A stretch of DNA of 64,000 nt. Source: Cesiribacteraceae bacterium YIM B00369 (GTDB lineage: Bacteria > Bacteroidota > Bacteroidia > Cytophagales > Cyclobacteriaceae). The first letter of the stretch is position 1. Each line of letters starts with the position of its first letter. Location: positions 105,895 through 169,894 of the forward strand of contig JAFMYY010000013.1 in assembly GCA_017948555.1 (NCBI GenBank), written 5' to 3'. The position numbers and the translations under genes are program-made. Below are positions 62,587 through 64,000 of this stretch, piece after piece. The notes under the pieces were generated by a model. It did not search any database, was not told the DNA's origin, and saw only the letters and a list, made by a program, of their open reading frames with translations.

Positions 62587-63706
62587 ATGCGTCTATTATT
62601 TGCTTAAAGAAGCTCAACCTTTCTCTTTCCTTTAAACCAAATCCCACCAAAGGTTCTACTAATTTCCTTTCAACTTTAACATTTCTCCACGCATCAACGA
62701 AATTCTTAATCAAGTCAATATTTTGAATTACATTATTTTCGAAGTTTCCCACATTTAAAACAAAATCCTGTCCTTCAAGGTCGGTATCAATATAGCCTAA
62801 AATCATAGGCAGCCCAAAAGCACAATATTCCCTAACTTTTAAAGGGCAGGCCTCATTCATTTTCTTGCGATGTAAGGCTAAAGTACCTATTCCTATGTTC
62901 ACCGTTGAATAAAGGGATTTTAGCTCCTCTTTCTGTAAAATACCATGACAGACGACATTATCAGGGACATCAGAGAGCATTCCTTTTTCATAGCCAGCTA
63001 AATGAAACTTAAATTCGGGTAACAATTCAGCCAACTTTAAAATTTTATCAACACCATGCCAAATGTACCCTGGCATTCCAACAAACAGGAGTGAAGGAAC
63101 TTGAATATTTGAAGACTTTCCTTTTGGAGAAAAAGGTTCATCAAAAACATATCCATTGCTTATAGTTTTACGGAATGGGACTAAATCTTCATATAGTTTA
63201 CTTATCTCATTAGTTACGCTAACTATTCCAAAAGTATTTTGAAGAATCTTTTTTCGGCCATAGTTGTAAACTGCCCTTCGTAATCTTCCTTCTAATTTTA
63301 TCTCTTCAAGATCATTTGTGTTAGCTTCCACCACTACCGGGGCAGGATAGGAAAAGATTTTTTCGATGCCAGGAAACCAAATTCCTTGGCGGTAATAAAT
63401 TATATCAGGTTGAAAGCGATGTAAACTTAAAATAATGTCTCTTTTACTTAAAACCTTATTTAAGTAATTCCTTGGCTGCCCTTTTAGTTTTTGAGCCAAA
63501 GGATGAATAAAAGATTCAGAATCAACATCCAGAAAATTTACTTTTTTATTTCCTCCTTCCTTTCCAAAAGAAGGAAAAGAAAAAACTTTAACCTCATGTC
63601 CCTCTTTTAACCATGAGTTTGTTTGCCCTTTAATCTTATTTGTTATACCAGATTCACTGGTTAAATCTATCTCAACTAGGTAGGCAATTCTCATCTTGGT
63701 AAACAA
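62561..63706 (-). CDS. Glycosyltransferase, GT4 type (first gene of operon)
   Basis: A 381-residue GT-B fold transferase. It has HEVKVFSFPSFGKEGG (about 35-50), DIIYYRQGIWFPGI, VVEANTNDLEEI, LLFVGMPGYIWHGVDKILKL (about 205-225), and KVREYCAFGLPMILGYIDTDLEG in the donor-site region. A clear EX7E motif is weaker than in the other GT4. First gene of the leftward operon; TATCTTTG lies at 63760-63753 upstream. Confidence 0.82.
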   Translation of the reverse strand: MFTKMRIAYLVEIDLTSESGITNKIKGQTNSWLKEGHEVKVFSFPSFGKEGGNKKVNFLDVDSESFIHPLAQKLKGQPRNYLNKVLSKRDIILSLHRFQPDIIYYRQGIWFPGIEKIFSYPAPVVVEANTNDLEEIKLEGRLRRAVYNYGRKKILQNTFGIVSVTNEISKLYEDLVPFRKTISNGYVFDEPFSPKGKSSNIQVPSLLFVGMPGYIWHGVDKILKLAELLPEFKFHLAGYEKGMLSDVPDNVVCHGILQKEELKSLYSTVNIGIGTLALHRKKMNEACPLKVREYCAFGLPMILGYIDTDLEGQDFVLNVGNFENNVIQNIDLIKNFVDAWRNVKVERKLVEPLVGFGLKERERLSFFKQIIDAYAIKFKQV

Positions 63707-64000
63707 GCGTTACTTATTAAAGTATTTTAATCTGTTGGTTTGTACCAAGATTCAAAGATAGCGGAAAATTACATTGTTGCTTTCAGTCTTGGAATATTTT
63801 TTCTTGGAATGTAATATATTGTTGGTCTTTTTGGGTAAGATGAATTTATCTAAAAGTAAAACCCAAGGATTGTTCTTAAGTATTGGTTTTGAGGGGATAA
63901 AGTAGTGTCAATAAGAGTATTAATGGTGTTTTTGTTTCCCACCTTGATGTAATAATTTTGTATCCGCCTGACAAACTACATGTTGGTTTTAAAGTTCTGA
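63707..64000 (-). promoter_or_regulatory. Leader and predicted promoter of the polysaccharide operon
   Basis: The minus strand has TATCTTTG at 63760-63753, an exact -7 match, about 47 bp before the first start codon; the -33 box is poor. No gene is seen from 63761 to the window end. Confidence 0.4.

Noticed and set aside
1..64000. CRISPR arrays, tRNA and rRNA genes
   Set aside because: I saw no regularly spaced repeats and no cloverleaf or rRNA sequence on reading; a dedicated tRNA scan could still find one.

Overview
The window reads as a chromosome segment of a Bacteroidota bacterium, most likely a member of the order Cytophagales. The evidence is the gene families (DUF4199, DUF983, DUF6807, SurA-type foldase trios, a CarboxypepD_reg-plus-TonB receptor, PorT-like barrels), the lack of strong Shine-Dalgarno sequences, and repeated matches to the Bacteroidota promoter pattern TTG-N18-21-TAnnTTTG. 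Examples of that pattern lie upstream of amt, nrdB, rplU, the PnuC-type transporter, the rhodanese gene and the STAS gene; guaB, pheS and the polysaccharide operon show the TAnnTTTG half only. Genus and species cannot be told from sequence alone.

Layout. 0.5-8 kb: small membrane and envelope proteins, an MBL-fold hydrolase, an MFS transporter and an ammonium transporter. 8.3-11.8 kb: class I ribonucleotide reductase (nrdB-nrdA). 12.2-12.9 kb: rplU-rpmA with a clear promoter and terminator. 13-15 kb: a PAS histidine kinase. 15-20.7 kb: a leftward run of ABC ATPase, rnr, polyprenyl diphosphate synthase and rhomboid protease. 20.8-27.4 kb: an exonuclease-like protein that lacks its first catalytic motif, a GAF-type methionine sulfoxide reductase, ribD, prmC, a thiamine pyrophosphokinase-like protein without the usual acidic motifs, a DUF6687-like protein and a secreted DUF6807 protein.

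27.4-36.8 kb is an accessory region. It is marked by three copies of a ~47-bp imperfect palindromic repeat (two direct, the third inverted). It holds a frameshifted GNAT acetyltransferase, a YefM-YoeB toxin-antitoxin pair with a readable TGTACA operator, a frameshifted serine resolvase, an AraC regulator, a DUF983 / micro-protein / YHS-like lipoprotein set, an NTF2-like gene remnant, a FrnE-type DsbA protein, an NmrA-like protein, a Crp-like regulator, the 3' tail of a group II intron, and a DUF433/DUF5615 toxin-antitoxin pair.

37-41 kb is a thiamine uptake locus: a PnuC-family transporter coupled to a NadR-like kinase, then a TPP riboswitch in front of a TonB-dependent receptor. 41.4-46.5 kb: rhodanese, guaB, and an RsbU/RsbV/RsbW-type partner-switching module. 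46.6-51.1 kb: three consecutive parvulin/SurA-like envelope chaperones. 51.2-55 kb: MoxR ATPase, a UDG-like protein, a Rho_N-like protein, a Rieske-like lipoprotein and pheS. 55.3-63.7 kb: a leftward, more AT-rich polysaccharide operon (glycosyltransferases, two O-antigen ligase/polymerase-family proteins, an initiating sugar-phosphate transferase, an acyltransferase), mostly with overlapping genes.

No tRNA, rRNA or CRISPR array was recognised. All family assignments come from reading the translated sequence; no database search was possible.
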